Counted from the stretch's first letter, positions 48,443-58,465 are shown. The stretch: DNA of 64,000 bases from Vibrio barjaei (GCF_001639065.2 NZ_LQXO02000008.1:310-64309); one strand, 5' to 3'. The notes: generated from the sequence alone by a model not told the origin. Numbers and translations are program-made.

Positions 48443-50392
48443 TTAAGCAAGTTCGGCTTTTTCTGCAATGAGCTTATCTACGACGCTTGGATCTGCCAAG
48501 GTAGAGGTATCACCAAGGTTGCTGGTATCGCCAGTCGCAATTTTGCGTAGGATACGGCGCATGATTTTGCCTGAACGAGTCTTAGGTAACGAGTCAGTCC
48601 AATGAAGTACATCTGGAGTAGCGATTGGGCCAATTTCTTTTCTCACCCAGTCTTTCACTTCTTTATGCAGCTCTGCCGATGGGAATTCACCGTCATTAAG
48701 AGTGATATAAGCGTAGATAGCCTGACCTTTAATATCGTGTGGAATACCAACAATGGCAGCTTCAGCAATTTTATCGAAGGCAACCAAGGCAGATTCAATT
48801 TCGGCGGTACCCATACGGTGGCCTGAGACGTTTAGCACATCATCAACACGACCAGTAATCCAGTAGTAGCCATCTTCATCGCGACGAGCACCATCACCAG
48901 TAAAGTACATGCCTTTAAATGTAGAGAAGTAGGTTTGCTCAAAGCGGTCATGGTCACCATAAACCGTACGCATCTGACCTGGCCATGAATCTAGAATGAC
49001 AAGGTTACCTTCGGTGGCACCGTCAATAACATTGCCCATATTGTCTACCAGAGCAGGCTGAACACCAAAGAATGGACGTGTTGCCGAGCCAGGTTTCAGT
49101 TCGGTTGCTCCTGGCAATGGGGTAATAAGAATGCCACCTGTCTCAGTCTGCCACCATGTGTCGACGATTGGTGATTTCTCATTGCCGATGGTCTTGTAAT
49201 ACCATTCCCAAGCTTCTGGGTTGATAGGTTCACCAACCGAGCCCATGATGCGCAGACTATCGCGAGTCGTGCCTTTGACAGCTTCATCTCCTTTAGCCAT
49301 TAATGCGCGGATTGCTGTTGGGGCGGTATAAAGAATATTAACCTGATGCTTATCAACTACTTCACTCATACGACTTGTGTCAGGATAGTTTGGGACACCT
49401 TCGAATAGAATCGTTTTAGCCCCGTTTGCCAGTGGTCCATAAACCAAATAAGTATGGCCAGTGATCCAACCTACATCAGCGGTACACCAGAAGGTTTCAC
49501 CTGGTTGATAATCGAAAACGTATTTAAAGGTCATGGTGGCGTACACGAGATAGCCACCTGTGGTATGAAGGACACCTTTTGGCTTACCAGTAGAGCCAGA
49601 GGTGTACAGAATAAACAGTGGGTCTTCCGCTTTCATTTCTTCTGGAGGACAAACGTCAGAAGCTTGCGCTGTTGCTTCATGCCACCAAACGTCACGGTGC
49701 TCGTGCCATTCGACATCGCCTCCGGTGCGTTTTAGTACCATTACTTTACTAATGGTTTTTACATCTGGATTGGTCAGTGCTTCATCGACATTTTTCTTAA
49801 GTGGAACAGCACGCCCACCACGTACTCCTTCGTCCGCTGTAATAACGACCTTGGCATCGGAGTCGATAATGCGTCCAGAGAGCGCTTCAGGCGAGAAACC
49901 ACCGAATACCACCGTATGAACTGCACCAATACGAGTACAAGCTAACATAGCGATGGCGGCTTCTGGCACCATTGGCATATAGAGGCAGACGACATCGCCT
50001 TTGTGAACCCCTTGAGCTTTTAGTGCATTAGAGAACTTACACACTTCTTTATGAAGCTCGTTGAAAGTTAGAGTCTTGTCATCTTCTGGGTTGTCGCCTT
50101 CCCAAATAATGGCAACCTCATCACCTTTATCCGCTAAGTGACGGTCGATACAGTTGGCAGATACGTTCAGAGTGCCGTCTTCAAACCAGCGAATATCAAC
50201 GTGTCCGGTATCGAATGAGGTTTGCTTTACTTTGGTAAATGGCTTAATCCAGTCAACGATTTTTCCATGCTCACCCCAGAAGGCTTCAGGATCGCTGATG
50301 GATTGTTGGTACATGGATAGGTAAGTGTCGTCATCCGCGTGAGTGTTTGTTTTAATATTTTCTTTTACCGGATAAACATGAACTTCACTCAT
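48443..50392 (-). CDS. acs: Acetyl-CoA synthetase
   Basis: A 649-residue AMP-forming enzyme converting acetate to acetyl-CoA. ATP motif [19 protein letters not shown], aryl/acyl-binding WWQTETGG, and the C-terminal regulatory lysine in [17 protein letters not shown], the site acetylated in other bacteria. SD AAGGAG precedes the ATG. A TATACT -10-like box lies on the minus strand at 50495-50500. In V. cholerae acs is the main target of CrbS/CrbR. Upstream, in line, are the exonuclease and nucleotidyltransferase-like genes. Confidence 0.98.
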   Translation of the reverse strand: MSEVHVYPVKENIKTNTHADDDTYLSMYQQSISDPEAFWGEHGKIVDWIKPFTKVKQTSFDTGHVDIRWFEDGTLNVSANCIDRHLADKGDEVAIIWEGDNPEDDKTLTFNELHKEVCKFSNALKAQGVHKGDVVCLYMPMVPEAAIAMLACTRIGAVHTVVFGGFSPEALSGRIIDSDAKVVITADEGVRGGRAVPLKKNVDEALTNPDVKTISKVMVLKRTGGDVEWHEHRDVWWHEATAQASDVCPPEEMKAEDPLFILYTSGSTGKPKGVLHTTGGYLVYATMTFKYVFDYQPGETFWCTADVGWITGHTYLVYGPLANGAKTILFEGVPNYPDTSRMSEVVDKHQVNILYTAPTAIRALMAKGDEAVKGTTRDSLRIMGSVGEPINPEAWEWYYKTIGNEKSPIVDTWWQTETGGILITPLPGATELKPGSATRPFFGVQPALVDNMGNVIDGATEGNLVILDSWPGQMRTVYGDHDRFEQTYFSTFKGMYFTGDGARRDEDGYYWITGRVDDVLNVSGHRMGTAEIESALVAFDKIAEAAIVGIPHDIKGQAIYAYITLNDGEFPSAELHKEVKDWVRKEIGPIATPDVLHWTDSLPKTRSGKIMRRILRKIATGDTSNLGDTSTLADPSVVDKLIAEKAELA

Positions 50393-50576
50393 TGCTTCTC
50401 TCCTTGTGAATTGAGCTTTTTTGACTAGGGCTGAACTAGATCGTGTATTAACTCTCGGCTAGATTGCGGTATTCAGCAATTAGACTTTAGGCTTAGTATA
50501 GGAAAGACAAACAAAATTAATGACTTACAAGCCGACGTTATTGAGAGCTAAGTCGCATTCTGACTGATTAGCATAA

Positions 50577-51203
50577 TTAGCTCTGTGGGCGAAAGGGTGG
50601 AAGTGAGCCCCGAGTCAGCTTGAGATAGACCATGGCGGCGGCTTTTGCGTCTTCCAATGCGTCATGTTTGTGATAATTAGGAATCTGCAAATGTCGACAG
50701 ATAGCCTCCAAACTCAGATCGAAGTAGCCATTGGGAAGCAGCTTGAGTAGTTTATCATTGTAGATCTGACTGACTTCAATGAGCTCATTGGGTAGGGGGA
50801 ACCCAAGGTGTTTTTTAGCTGCGCGATCAAGAATCTTCTTATCATAACGGATGTGATAGCCTACCAGAGGTCGATTACCAATAAAGTTCAGCAGTGCTGA
50901 TATTGCTTGCTTTTCGCTAATGCCGTGTTTGAGCTCATCGTGAGTAATATGGTGGATCTTCACTGAGTCTTCTCCTAGCGATTTGGGTGCAGACAAACGC
51001 ACTTCAAATGGGTCACTGGTGATTATCCGGTTATCAATAATTTTAGTTGCGGCGATGGTGACAATCTCTGCCACACTTGGGTCTAGACTTGTCGTCTCAC
51101 AATCTAAAGACACATACTCATTGTGTTTGGGGCGTGCAAATAAGTGCCGATGTGGTGAGTGCCGTAAATGATAGCGCCAATAGGCTCTTGAGATAATATT
51201 CAT
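50577..51203 (-). CDS. DnaQ-like 3'-5' exonuclease
   Basis: A 208-residue DEDDh exonuclease-fold protein. Exo I SLDCETTSLDP, Exo II around LVGYHIRYDKKIL, and Exo III HDALEDAKAA are all intact, so activity is expected. The N-terminal ~28 residues are basic and His-rich. It is 24 bases behind the cNMP/CBS/nucleotidyltransferase gene and 184 bases before acs. It is unlikely to be the polymerase III epsilon subunit, because it lacks the C-terminal alpha-binding tail and sits in a different context. Its role near acetate genes is unknown. Confidence 0.9.
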   Translation of the reverse strand: MNIISRAYWRYHLRHSPHRHLFARPKHNEYVSLDCETTSLDPSVAEIVTIAATKIIDNRIITSDPFEVRLSAPKSLGEDSVKIHHITHDELKHGISEKQAISALLNFIGNRPLVGYHIRYDKKILDRAAKKHLGFPLPNELIEVSQIYNDKLLKLLPNGYFDLSLEAICRHLQIPNYHKHDALEDAKAAAMVYLKLTRGSLPPFRPQS

Positions 51204-51227
51204 GGTACTGCCTTGCTCCGCTGAAAT

Positions 51228-53054
51228 TTAGTGGCGTATTTGGTAGTGATACCCCAGCCACTGTTTAAATTTTTTCACGACATGGAATCCATGGCGCAGT
51301 AAATCTCGCTCTGGTCTTTCTAGATCATTAAGTTGAATGGCATTGCTAATATCGTGATGAGACAACTGCTGTTGCAGCCTGAGTTTAAAGAAATGCTTGA
51401 GCGCTTCGGCCAAGTTTTCTGCGGTGGAGGTTTCCAATACTCGCTTATTGACCAGTTGTTCGATGCGATCAAAGGTGTTGGTTTCGTTGATACCATACTC
51501 AAGGCTGATGGCACGTACCCCGTGAACTATCGGGAAGATACCGCCTTGTTTAAGATCCACACCTTGTTTTGATGATTTAACATTACCAAACAGAGTCAGA
51601 GGCACTGCAAAGTTGAGGGCTGGGCGAGTGAATTCGGTAAGGATTGCCTCTTGACCTTCCATCTGCTGCTGCAAGTGTTGCTTAACTGGTGTTAACAATT
51701 CGGCGTTCCCTGCAACAGCTCTCGCGTCGGCCAAAATTGCGATTTCCATAACACTTTCACTATCAGCGCTACTAACGAGTTGTTCTATGCGCTTTTTCCA
51801 TTCGCTGGTGGTGTTGACCCAATGAGCATTGCTGACCATAACGTTGCCAGGGCAAAGTGGGTAACCTAGCCTGGCCAGTGTATGATTTAACTCCTTGAGC
51901 GCGCTGTCTTTATTAGGCCAATCAATACCGTCTTCTAAGATAAGCGCGTTATCTTGGTCAGTTTTTAGAATCTGTTCTCCACGACCTTCTGAGCCCATGA
52001 CGATAAGACAGCAGTGACCGTGCATCGCAGGTGGCAGAATAAGCTCAAACGCGCGCTCAATGATTTGCTCGTTGATAGCAGAAACCAGCTCCATCATAAA
52101 TCGAGTTCGGATGCCGTTAGTCACGAGACTATCGACCAGTTGCTGTTGTCTATTAGACGCTAATGCCAGTTCATCGACATTGTTGGCTCTGGCGATACTG
52201 AGTGACAGCACATGCGAGTGTGTGGAGAAAGCACTGAGGATTTGGGTCATATCGAGCATGCCCACCGCTTTCTTCCCTTCGCACACCATTAGTCGTTTTA
52301 CCCGCTGTCGAGTCATAGTTACCATTGCATTGAAAAGGAACTCTTCTTTGTCGACTTGATGAACTGGAAAAGTAGCAATTTCACTGATTGGAGTGGTGTT
52401 AGGTAGGTTTTCTAGCACGATGGCATGGAGCATATTGGTGCGAGTGACTATGCCGTAAGGCAGGGTATTAGGGTGGCGCTGTTGAGTGTCTGTATCCAGA
52501 TTCAGTTCAATTAATGCGGCGTCGACACCATGATTGAGCAGCTGCTGAGTGACGTCAGTAATGGTTAAGTCAGGCTCTAGAATTAACGGAGGGTGGTAGA
52601 TGTCTTCGTCGACTTTGGTCAAGATGAACTCAGCAAGGTTTTGCTGTTTCTGTGCTTCTTCTATTAGCTGCTGACGGGTGGCCAAACTGGTATCAAAGTA
52701 GGCCGAAAATTGCCCGTTGCTATGATAAAGAGATAAGAATACCTCTTTAGGTAACAAGTAAACTAAGGTGTCCTCTAACGCGACATAATTGTGTTTCACG
52801 TTATCGCCCAGTAAAGCACGGACGTCGAAGAGATCATCGTAGGTATAATGAGCAAATACTTCTTGGTTGTGTTCATCGCGTTCTTCGACAGAGCCTTTAA
52901 TAATGATATGTAAACTGTCGCTGGGTGAGCCAGCACGCAGCATGACGTCCTTATCTCGAAAATACGCGACATCTAAGGCTGTTCTTAGCTGATCTTGTTG
53001 CTGTTCGGTAAGTCTGTCGAAAGGAGGTGACGACATATTGAATTTATCAGGCAT
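51228..53054 (-). CDS. cNMP-binding/CBS/DUF294 nucleotidyltransferase-like protein
   Basis: A 608-residue cytoplasmic protein. Domains in order: cyclic-nucleotide-binding fold (about 10-125, LHIIIKGSVEERDEHNQEV), two CBS domains (about 150-270), a GlnD-type nucleotidyltransferase domain with VMGSEGRGEQ and TDQDNALI (about 350-375), and a DUF294 C-terminal helical domain. The G-S and D-x-D elements look intact, so it may transfer a nucleotide to an unknown target. The start at 53054 has GGAG upstream; Met7 has none. Probably an operon with the exonuclease, pointing at acs. Confidence 0.88.
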   Translation of the reverse strand: MPDKFNMSSPPFDRLTEQQQDQLRTALDVAYFRDKDVMLRAGSPSDSLHIIIKGSVEERDEHNQEVFAHYTYDDLFDVRALLGDNVKHNYVALEDTLVYLLPKEVFLSLYHSNGQFSAYFDTSLATRQQLIEEAQKQQNLAEFILTKVDEDIYHPPLILEPDLTITDVTQQLLNHGVDAALIELNLDTDTQQRHPNTLPYGIVTRTNMLHAIVLENLPNTTPISEIATFPVHQVDKEEFLFNAMVTMTRQRVKRLMVCEGKKAVGMLDMTQILSAFSTHSHVLSLSIARANNVDELALASNRQQQLVDSLVTNGIRTRFMMELVSAINEQIIERAFELILPPAMHGHCCLIVMGSEGRGEQILKTDQDNALILEDGIDWPNKDSALKELNHTLARLGYPLCPGNVMVSNAHWVNTTSEWKKRIEQLVSSADSESVMEIAILADARAVAGNAELLTPVKQHLQQQMEGQEAILTEFTRPALNFAVPLTLFGNVKSSKQGVDLKQGGIFPIVHGVRAISLEYGINETNTFDRIEQLVNKRVLETSTAENLAEALKHFFKLRLQQQLSHHDISNAIQLNDLERPERDLLRHGFHVVKKFKQWLGYHYQIRH

Positions 53055-53158
53055 AAAAACGAGCTCCGTAACCGTGGCTATGCTGATAGTCTGGCAAAAT
53101 TAACGACAAGCTCCAGACGACTTTAGTCGAATATTGGCCACGTAATATTTAAGGCATT

Positions 53159-53214
53159 TTGATATGGGGAAATTCATTTCTATAAACAATTCCCTTTTTT
53201 GCAAACGTTTCGCA
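53159..53214 (+). promoter_or_regulatory. Candidate promoter and LacI/PurR-type operator before the MFS gene
   Basis: TTGATA (53159-53164), 16 bases, TATAAA (53181-53186), then the LacI-family-like TTGCAAACGTTTCGCA at 53199-53214 (10 of 16 match to the PurR consensus, unbroken across GCAAACGTTT). The operator would sit just downstream of the transcription start. The region is shared with the divergent DUF294 gene. Confidence 0.4.
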
Positions 53215-53286
53215 TTGCATAATGGGCGCGATCTTATTCAGAGCGTCTCTTTGCTCTCTTTCCTGTCGTTGTTTTAGGTTGCTGCT

Positions 53287-54474
53287 ATGTTGAGTCCATC
53301 CCCATTCGCTTGGGTATCCCAATATTTATTTGGTTTCTTTTTTGCCTACGGTGTTTATCTGCCTTTTTGGGCGTTGTGGTTTGAAGACCAAGGGGTATCT
53401 GCAGCAGATGTCGGCATGTTGATGGGATTAGGCTTTGCGACTCGCTGCGTTGCAAACCTATTGATTACTCCACGAATTCACAAGGCAGAAAGTCTGTTAC
53501 CGGCACTACGCTGGGCAACGTTAGCATGCACCATTTTTGTCGCTGCTCACCTAGCAGCAGGCCCGAGTTTTATGATGCTAGCCTTGGTCACTGTCTTGTT
53601 TAACCTCAGCTTTGGCCCGGTTGTGCCTTTATCCGATGCGATGGCTAACCACTATGCGAATCGCAGTATGTTGGATTATGGCCGTACCCGACTTTGGGGT
53701 TCTATTGCCTTTATAGCGGGTTCTTCTGTGGTGGGTTACTTAGCCTCACAGTTTGGCGCGAATATGATTGTTTACACCGCGATTGCTGGTTTCGTGTTCT
53801 CGATGTTGCTGGTGATGCGCAGTCCAGCGACTATGCCAGTTTCTCAACATGAAGATGATGCGGTTAGGCCAAAGCTGACATTACTGTTAAAAGATTGGTC
53901 GGTGATACGCTTTTTGGTGCTTATTGCGCTTATTCAGGGAAGCCATGCCGCTTATTACAGCTTTAGCTCTATTTATTGGAAGGAAGCAGGCCACCCAGAA
54001 AGCCTAATTGGCTATTTGTGGAGCCTAGGTGTGGTATCGGAAGTGCTATTGTTCGCTTTCAGTAAGAAATGGTTTGCAGGATGGTCGCTACGCACTCTGT
54101 TTGTTATTTCTTCTGTGGGTGTCATGGTTCGTTGGGGTTTGACTGCTTCAACGACCGCCGTTGGCGCACTTGTCGTTATCCAGTTACTGCATGGTGTGAC
54201 CTTCGCGATCGCTCATATTGCTGCCATTCAATACATCCAAAAGTCTGATGCCAACAAGATGGTGGCATTGCAGGCTCTGTATAACGCCATCCCACTAGGT
54301 GCCTTTATCGCGTTGATGATGGCAGTCAGTGGCTGGGGCTACGAACTGTGGGGAGCCAATGTATTCTGGGGGATGGCGGTGATGGGCTTCCTCGCACTGT
54401 TTATTAAAGTTGAGCCGAAAAACAAAGGCGTGCGAGATATCAACGAAAATTCTCAGCCTGAGCCACAGAATTGA
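53287..54474 (+). CDS. MFS transporter, HcaT (3-phenylpropionate)-like
   Basis: A 395-residue, 12-helix major facilitator of the LacY/nucleoside:H+ symporter-related group. Recognisable are the N-terminal FFFAYGVYLPFWALWFEDQG and the loop LSDAMANHYANRSMLDYGRTRLWGS. The nearest named relative is E. coli HcaT, but the substrate is not predictable. It precedes crbS by 71 bases in the same direction, so the two may be co-transcribed; in that gap lies the long inverted repeat described separately. Confidence 0.88.
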   Translation: MLSPSPFAWVSQYLFGFFFAYGVYLPFWALWFEDQGVSAADVGMLMGLGFATRCVANLLITPRIHKAESLLPALRWATLACTIFVAAHLAAGPSFMMLALVTVLFNLSFGPVVPLSDAMANHYANRSMLDYGRTRLWGSIAFIAGSSVVGYLASQFGANMIVYTAIAGFVFSMLLVMRSPATMPVSQHEDDAVRPKLTLLLKDWSVIRFLVLIALIQGSHAAYYSFSSIYWKEAGHPESLIGYLWSLGVVSEVLLFAFSKKWFAGWSLRTLFVISSVGVMVRWGLTASTTAVGALVVIQLLHGVTFAIAHIAAIQYIQKSDANKMVALQALYNAIPLGAFIALMMAVSGWGYELWGANVFWGMAVMGFLALFIKVEPKNKGVRDINENSQPEPQN

Positions 54475-54498
54475 GGCTGAACATTTGTGAAAATTAGT

Positions 54499-54540
54499 GA
54501 TAGCCCTTTAAATAATAGTTAAGGAATTTAAAGGGATATC
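54499..54540 (+). repeat. 15-bp inverted repeat covering the crbS ribosome-binding site
   Basis: Arms GATAGCCCTTTAAAT (54499-54513) and ATTTAAAGGGATATC (54526-54540) pair at 14 of 15 positions with a 12-base spacer, ending 5 bases before the crbS ATG. The AAGGG likely used as ribosome-binding site is inside the right arm; a second AAGGA is in the loop. It could be an RNA hairpin controlling translation or a dyad DNA operator. No T run follows, so it is not a terminator. Confidence 0.75.
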
Positions 54541-54545
54541 ACAAC

Positions 54546-57500
54546 ATGCAAGGATGGGTAGTCGTCCCCGTTTCACTGGCGTACTTGGGGGTTTTGTTTC
54601 TTATTGCGTGGTATGGAGACAGACAAAAGAAATGGTTGTCTAACTGGCGACCTTGGGTATATAGCTTGTCTATTGCTGTGTATTGTACTTCGTGGACCTT
54701 TTACGGAACCGTTGGTCAAGCCAGCTCCAATCCTTGGGCATTCCTACCCATTTATATCGCACCCATTATTGTCTTCACATTAGGCTGGCGCGTTATTGCC
54801 CGCCTTATTTTGATAGCAAAGCGCGAACACATCACTTCAATCGCAGATTTTATTGCCGCACGGTATGGCAAGTCTCAGGGCTTAGCGGTAGTGGTGACGC
54901 TAATTGCGGTAGCCGGCATCTTACCTTACATAGCATTACAGCTTCGCGGTATTACTATGGGGCTGGATGTCGTCGCACCAAATCTGGCTGATGAACTGGG
55001 CTATCAAGACAATCATATTTCGTGGTTTGTTGTTGGCGCGCTAGCGATCTTTACCATGCTGTTCGGCACTCGTCATATCGATAATACCGAGCACCATCGT
55101 GGTATGATGATGGCTGTTGCTTTTGAATCAATTATCAAATTGGTGGCGTTCCTCGTTGTTGGCTTTTTCATTCTTTACTTGGCATGGCAACGCCCAGATA
55201 TCCATCTTGGTGAGCTGGCATCGAATACCTATCAACCCCCTAATATTCCTACCTTGTTAATTCATACTGGCCTGACCATGATGGCGATCGTGTGTCTGCC
55301 GCGCCAGTTCCACACGATTGTAGTGGAGAATGAGCGCGCCCAAGATTTACATACTGCAAGGTGGCTGTTCCCCGCGTATTTGGTCTTAATGGGGATATTT
55401 GTGTTGCCAATTGCTTGGGTAGGACAAGGCTTATTGATGGGGACGTCTCCGGATACCTTTGTCATCAGTATTCCTAAGTTTGCAGAGGCGAACAACATCG
55501 CCTTATTGGCGTTTTTAGGAGGCACATCAGCCGCCAGTGGTATGGTAATTGTGTCTACCATCGCATTGGCTATTATGGTGTCGAATGATCTGGTGATGCC
55601 ATTATTGCTGCGCCGAATTAAACTGGCTCACCGCTCACACCGTCATTTATCCGGTCTGCTGCTTATTATTCGTAGAGCACTCATTTGCTTGCTGTTGTTT
55701 GGCGCTTGGGCGTTTTATCAGGCGCTGGACACAATACACTCTCTATCGGCGATTGGCTTTCTGTCATTTTCGGCTATTACTCAGTTTGCACCTGCTTTGA
55801 TAGGGGGGATGTACTGGCGTCTTGGTAATCGAAAAGGGGTGTATGTCGGACTGTTTGTTGGGTTCGCAATTTGGCTGATCACCCTGATGAGTGAAACCGG
55901 GCTGTTAGCTGGCGATGCGACCAATAACCTACTTTTACGAGTGATTACGCCACCCGATATTCTCTCATCTCTACATATTGAAAGCTCTGACTGGGGCATG
56001 CTGATTAGCGTCGTGTTGAATGCTATTTGCTTTGTAGTGATTTCACTGGCCACTCGTTCAAGCCTAACGGAAAGACTGCAATCGGCTTCGTTTGTTGGTA
56101 CGCCACTTCCTGAAAGTGAGAATCTAAGCTTATACCAAAGCCGCGTTACAGTGGCGGAACTGGAGATGCTTGCCTCTCGGTTTGTTGGCAGAACCAGAGT
56201 TAGAAGTGCATTTCGTCAGTTTTGGAAACAGCAGGAAAAGCAGCCTTTACACAACCAGCAAGCTTCTGCAGAGCTAATTCGTCATACCGAACGTGTTTTA
56301 GCCGGGGTGTTTGGTGCGTCATCGGCCAAATTGGTGTTAACGTCAGCCTTGCAAGGACGAAATATGCAGCTTGAGGAAGTGGCGACCATTGTCGATGAAG
56401 CGTCGGAGCTTTATCACTTTAGTCGTGGCTTGTTGCAAGGGGCAATTGAGCATATTGGGCAAGGCATTGCGGTGGTAGACAAACAGCTTAGGTTGGTAGC
56501 GTGGAACCGTCGATACCTCGAGCTATTTAGCTTTCCTGCTGGTTTAATCCAGGTTGGCAGGCCCATTGCAGATGTCATTCGTCACAATGCAGAACAAGGC
56601 TTATGTGGACCAGGTGATCCTAATGAGCACGTTCGCAAACGCATTTATTATCTGGAACAAGGCTCTCCTCATACGTCGTCTCGAGTGCGTTCCGATGGTA
56701 GCGTGATCGAAGTTCAAGGTAACCCTATGCCCGGCGGCGGTTTTGTCATGAGCTTTACTGACATTACGGTATTTAGAGAAGCGGAAAGTGCACTACGTGA
56801 TGCGAATGAACGACTTGAAGAGCGAGTGATTGAACGCACGCAAGAGCTCGAACAGCTCAATAAACGGTTGGTATTTGCCACCAAAAAGTCGGAATCGGAA
56901 TCGCAATCAAAAATGCGCTTTTTAGCTGCGGTGAGCCATGACCTAATGCAGCCACTAAATGCTGCTCGTTTATTTGCCTCTTCTTTATCGGAGGCAAGCA
57001 AGGATGATGAAACACGTCAGCTCTCTTCTCATATCGAAAGTGCATTGGGAGCCGCCGAGGAGTTGATTGGTGATTTGCTGGATATTTCACGCCTTGAGTC
57101 TGGGAAGTTGCAGACTAACGTGCGCGGGTTTCAGCTGTCGGAAGTCTTTAACAACCTGAAAGCGGAATTCAGTGCGATCTCTATCGGCCAACAGATTGAT
57201 TTCTCGGTCGTCTCTTCATCGCTCATCGTAAAATCTGATCCAAAATTGCTGCGCCGCGTGTTACAGAACTTCCTCACCAATGCGTTTCGTTATAACCCAG
57301 AAGGCAAGGTGCTGCTAGGTGCAAGAAGAGTTAACGGGCGAGTAAGAATTGATGTCTGGGATGATGGCATTGGCATTCCTGAAGACAAGCAAAAAGAGAT
57401 CTTTAATGAGTTTACTCGGGTAGACCAAGCACGCGCGGATCAAGGCCTTGGGTTGGGGCTTGCGATATCACGCGGTATTGCAAGAGTGCTTAATCACCAG

Positions 57501-57971
57501 ATATCGATGCGTTCGTGGCCGGATAGAGGAAGCGTTTTCTCGATAACTCTGGATGTCGCGACTGAAGTGGCTCCGGCTGCCGACAAAGCAAGAGTGGCAC
57601 CAGATGCGGGGTTAAGTCATCTCAAAGTACTATGCGTGGATAACGAACCCGATATTTTAGTCGGTATGCAAACCTTACTAGCTCGATGGGGGTGTGATGT
57701 TCGAACGGCATTGGATCTGGTTGCAAGTCTTAAGCATTTAGAAGAGGGGTGGGAGCCTGATGTCATTCTATCGGATTACCGATTAGACAATGGACGTACT
57801 GGGTTGGAAGTGCTTCAACAGTTTAGGTTAAGAATGGGTGATTCATTTAATGGTGTTATTATTAGTGCCGATAGAACGGACTCTATGTTAGAAGGCATTA
57901 AGTCGAATGGCTTCAAGTTTATTGCTAAACCTGTTAAGCCATTAAAGTTGAGAGCTATATTAAGTCAATAA
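54546..57971 (+). CDS. crbS: Transporter-linked hybrid sensor kinase CrbS
   Basis: A 1141-residue sensor. The N-terminal ~500 residues are a sodium:solute-symporter-like domain with about 13 helices. A linker and PAS domain (about 620-745) and a coiled coil follow. The HisKA box has the phospho-His at H798 (AAVSHDLMQPLNA), then an HATPase domain (NFLTNAFRYNPEG, LGLGLAISRGIA), and finally a receiver domain with D1077 (VILSDYRLDNG). This matches CrbS/CbrA-type kinases. CrbS with CrbR switches on acs in V. cholerae. The receiver suggests a phosphorelay to CrbR, encoded 3.5 kb downstream. Confidence 0.94.
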   Translation: MQGWVVVPVSLAYLGVLFLIAWYGDRQKKWLSNWRPWVYSLSIAVYCTSWTFYGTVGQASSNPWAFLPIYIAPIIVFTLGWRVIARLILIAKREHITSIADFIAARYGKSQGLAVVVTLIAVAGILPYIALQLRGITMGLDVVAPNLADELGYQDNHISWFVVGALAIFTMLFGTRHIDNTEHHRGMMMAVAFESIIKLVAFLVVGFFILYLAWQRPDIHLGELASNTYQPPNIPTLLIHTGLTMMAIVCLPRQFHTIVVENERAQDLHTARWLFPAYLVLMGIFVLPIAWVGQGLLMGTSPDTFVISIPKFAEANNIALLAFLGGTSAASGMVIVSTIALAIMVSNDLVMPLLLRRIKLAHRSHRHLSGLLLIIRRALICLLLFGAWAFYQALDTIHSLSAIGFLSFSAITQFAPALIGGMYWRLGNRKGVYVGLFVGFAIWLITLMSETGLLAGDATNNLLLRVITPPDILSSLHIESSDWGMLISVVLNAICFVVISLATRSSLTERLQSASFVGTPLPESENLSLYQSRVTVAELEMLASRFVGRTRVRSAFRQFWKQQEKQPLHNQQASAELIRHTERVLAGVFGASSAKLVLTSALQGRNMQLEEVATIVDEASELYHFSRGLLQGAIEHIGQGIAVVDKQLRLVAWNRRYLELFSFPAGLIQVGRPIADVIRHNAEQGLCGPGDPNEHVRKRIYYLEQGSPHTSSRVRSDGSVIEVQGNPMPGGGFVMSFTDITVFREAESALRDANERLEERVIERTQELEQLNKRLVFATKKSESESQSKMRFLAAVSHDLMQPLNAARLFASSLSEASKDDETRQLSSHIESALGAAEELIGDLLDISRLESGKLQTNVRGFQLSEVFNNLKAEFSAISIGQQIDFSVVSSSLIVKSDPKLLRRVLQNFLTNAFRYNPEGKVLLGARRVNGRVRIDVWDDGIGIPEDKQKEIFNEFTRVDQARADQGLGLGLAISRGIARVLNHQISMRSWPDRGSVFSITLDVATEVAPAADKARVAPDAGLSHLKVLCVDNEPDILVGMQTLLARWGCDVRTALDLVASLKHLEEGWEPDVILSDYRLDNGRTGLEVLQQFRLRMGDSFNGVIISADRTDSMLEGIKSNGFKFIAKPVKPLKLRAILSQ

Positions 57972-58132
57972 AATGTCAGAGAAAATTCAATTGTTATGGT
58001 TATGTTTTCTCCTTTTCTATGTCTTTACTAAATATGTTGTTGTCTTTACCTTCGTTGACAGACTCTTTACAAATGAGTCGGTAATCTAGACTTCACTCAC
58101 AGAGAGTCAGCCAACAATAAAAAGGTGAATAC

Positions 58133-58465
58133 ATGAAAAAACTACTAGCCATCACATCAATAGTTTTAGTTTCTGGAAGTGTGTTTGCAGGAAGCGACTT
58201 AGGCAATACGGAAATTAGAACATCAGCTTTCGACTCGAAGCAACAAGCTTATGAAGCTGGGTACGACCTGATAAAAGACCTAAAAGCAATGCCACATGGC
58301 GAACTTGCTCACGAGTTAAAACTCAATGGCCATGATACGGAATTTAATAGTATTGAACTAAATGACACAGAAATTGTGGTTCAGGAATTTGCGGAAAAAC
58401 AAGGTGTTATTAAATATCGTGCTCTTGTTGATGTAAATTATCAATATGACGAGAAAGATAGTTAA
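58133..58465 (+). CDS. Small secreted DUF3316 protein (copy 1)
   Basis: A 110-residue protein with a clear Sec signal peptide (about residues 1-19, ending VFA). The mature ~90 residues contain TSAFDSKQQAYEAGYDLIKDL and EFAEKQGVIKYRALVDVNYQY. No cysteines in the mature part, so probably periplasmic and disulfide-free. It is a paralogue of the next gene. SD AAAAGG lies before the ATG, and a TTGACA at 58055-58060 could be part of its promoter. No function is known for the family. Confidence 0.85.
   Translation: MKKLLAITSIVLVSGSVFAGSDLGNTEIRTSAFDSKQQAYEAGYDLIKDLKAMPHGELAHELKLNGHDTEFNSIELNDTEIVVQEFAEKQGVIKYRALVDVNYQYDEKDS

Noticed and set aside
50577..51203. DNA polymerase III epsilon subunit (dnaQ)
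   Set aside because: The exonuclease motifs fit, but the length, the N-terminal basic extension and the genomic context do not; no alpha-binding tail is seen.
54481..54545. Dyad before crbS as the terminator of the MFS gene
   Set aside because: No T tract follows either arm and the arms are AT-rich; it ends at the crbS ribosome-binding site.
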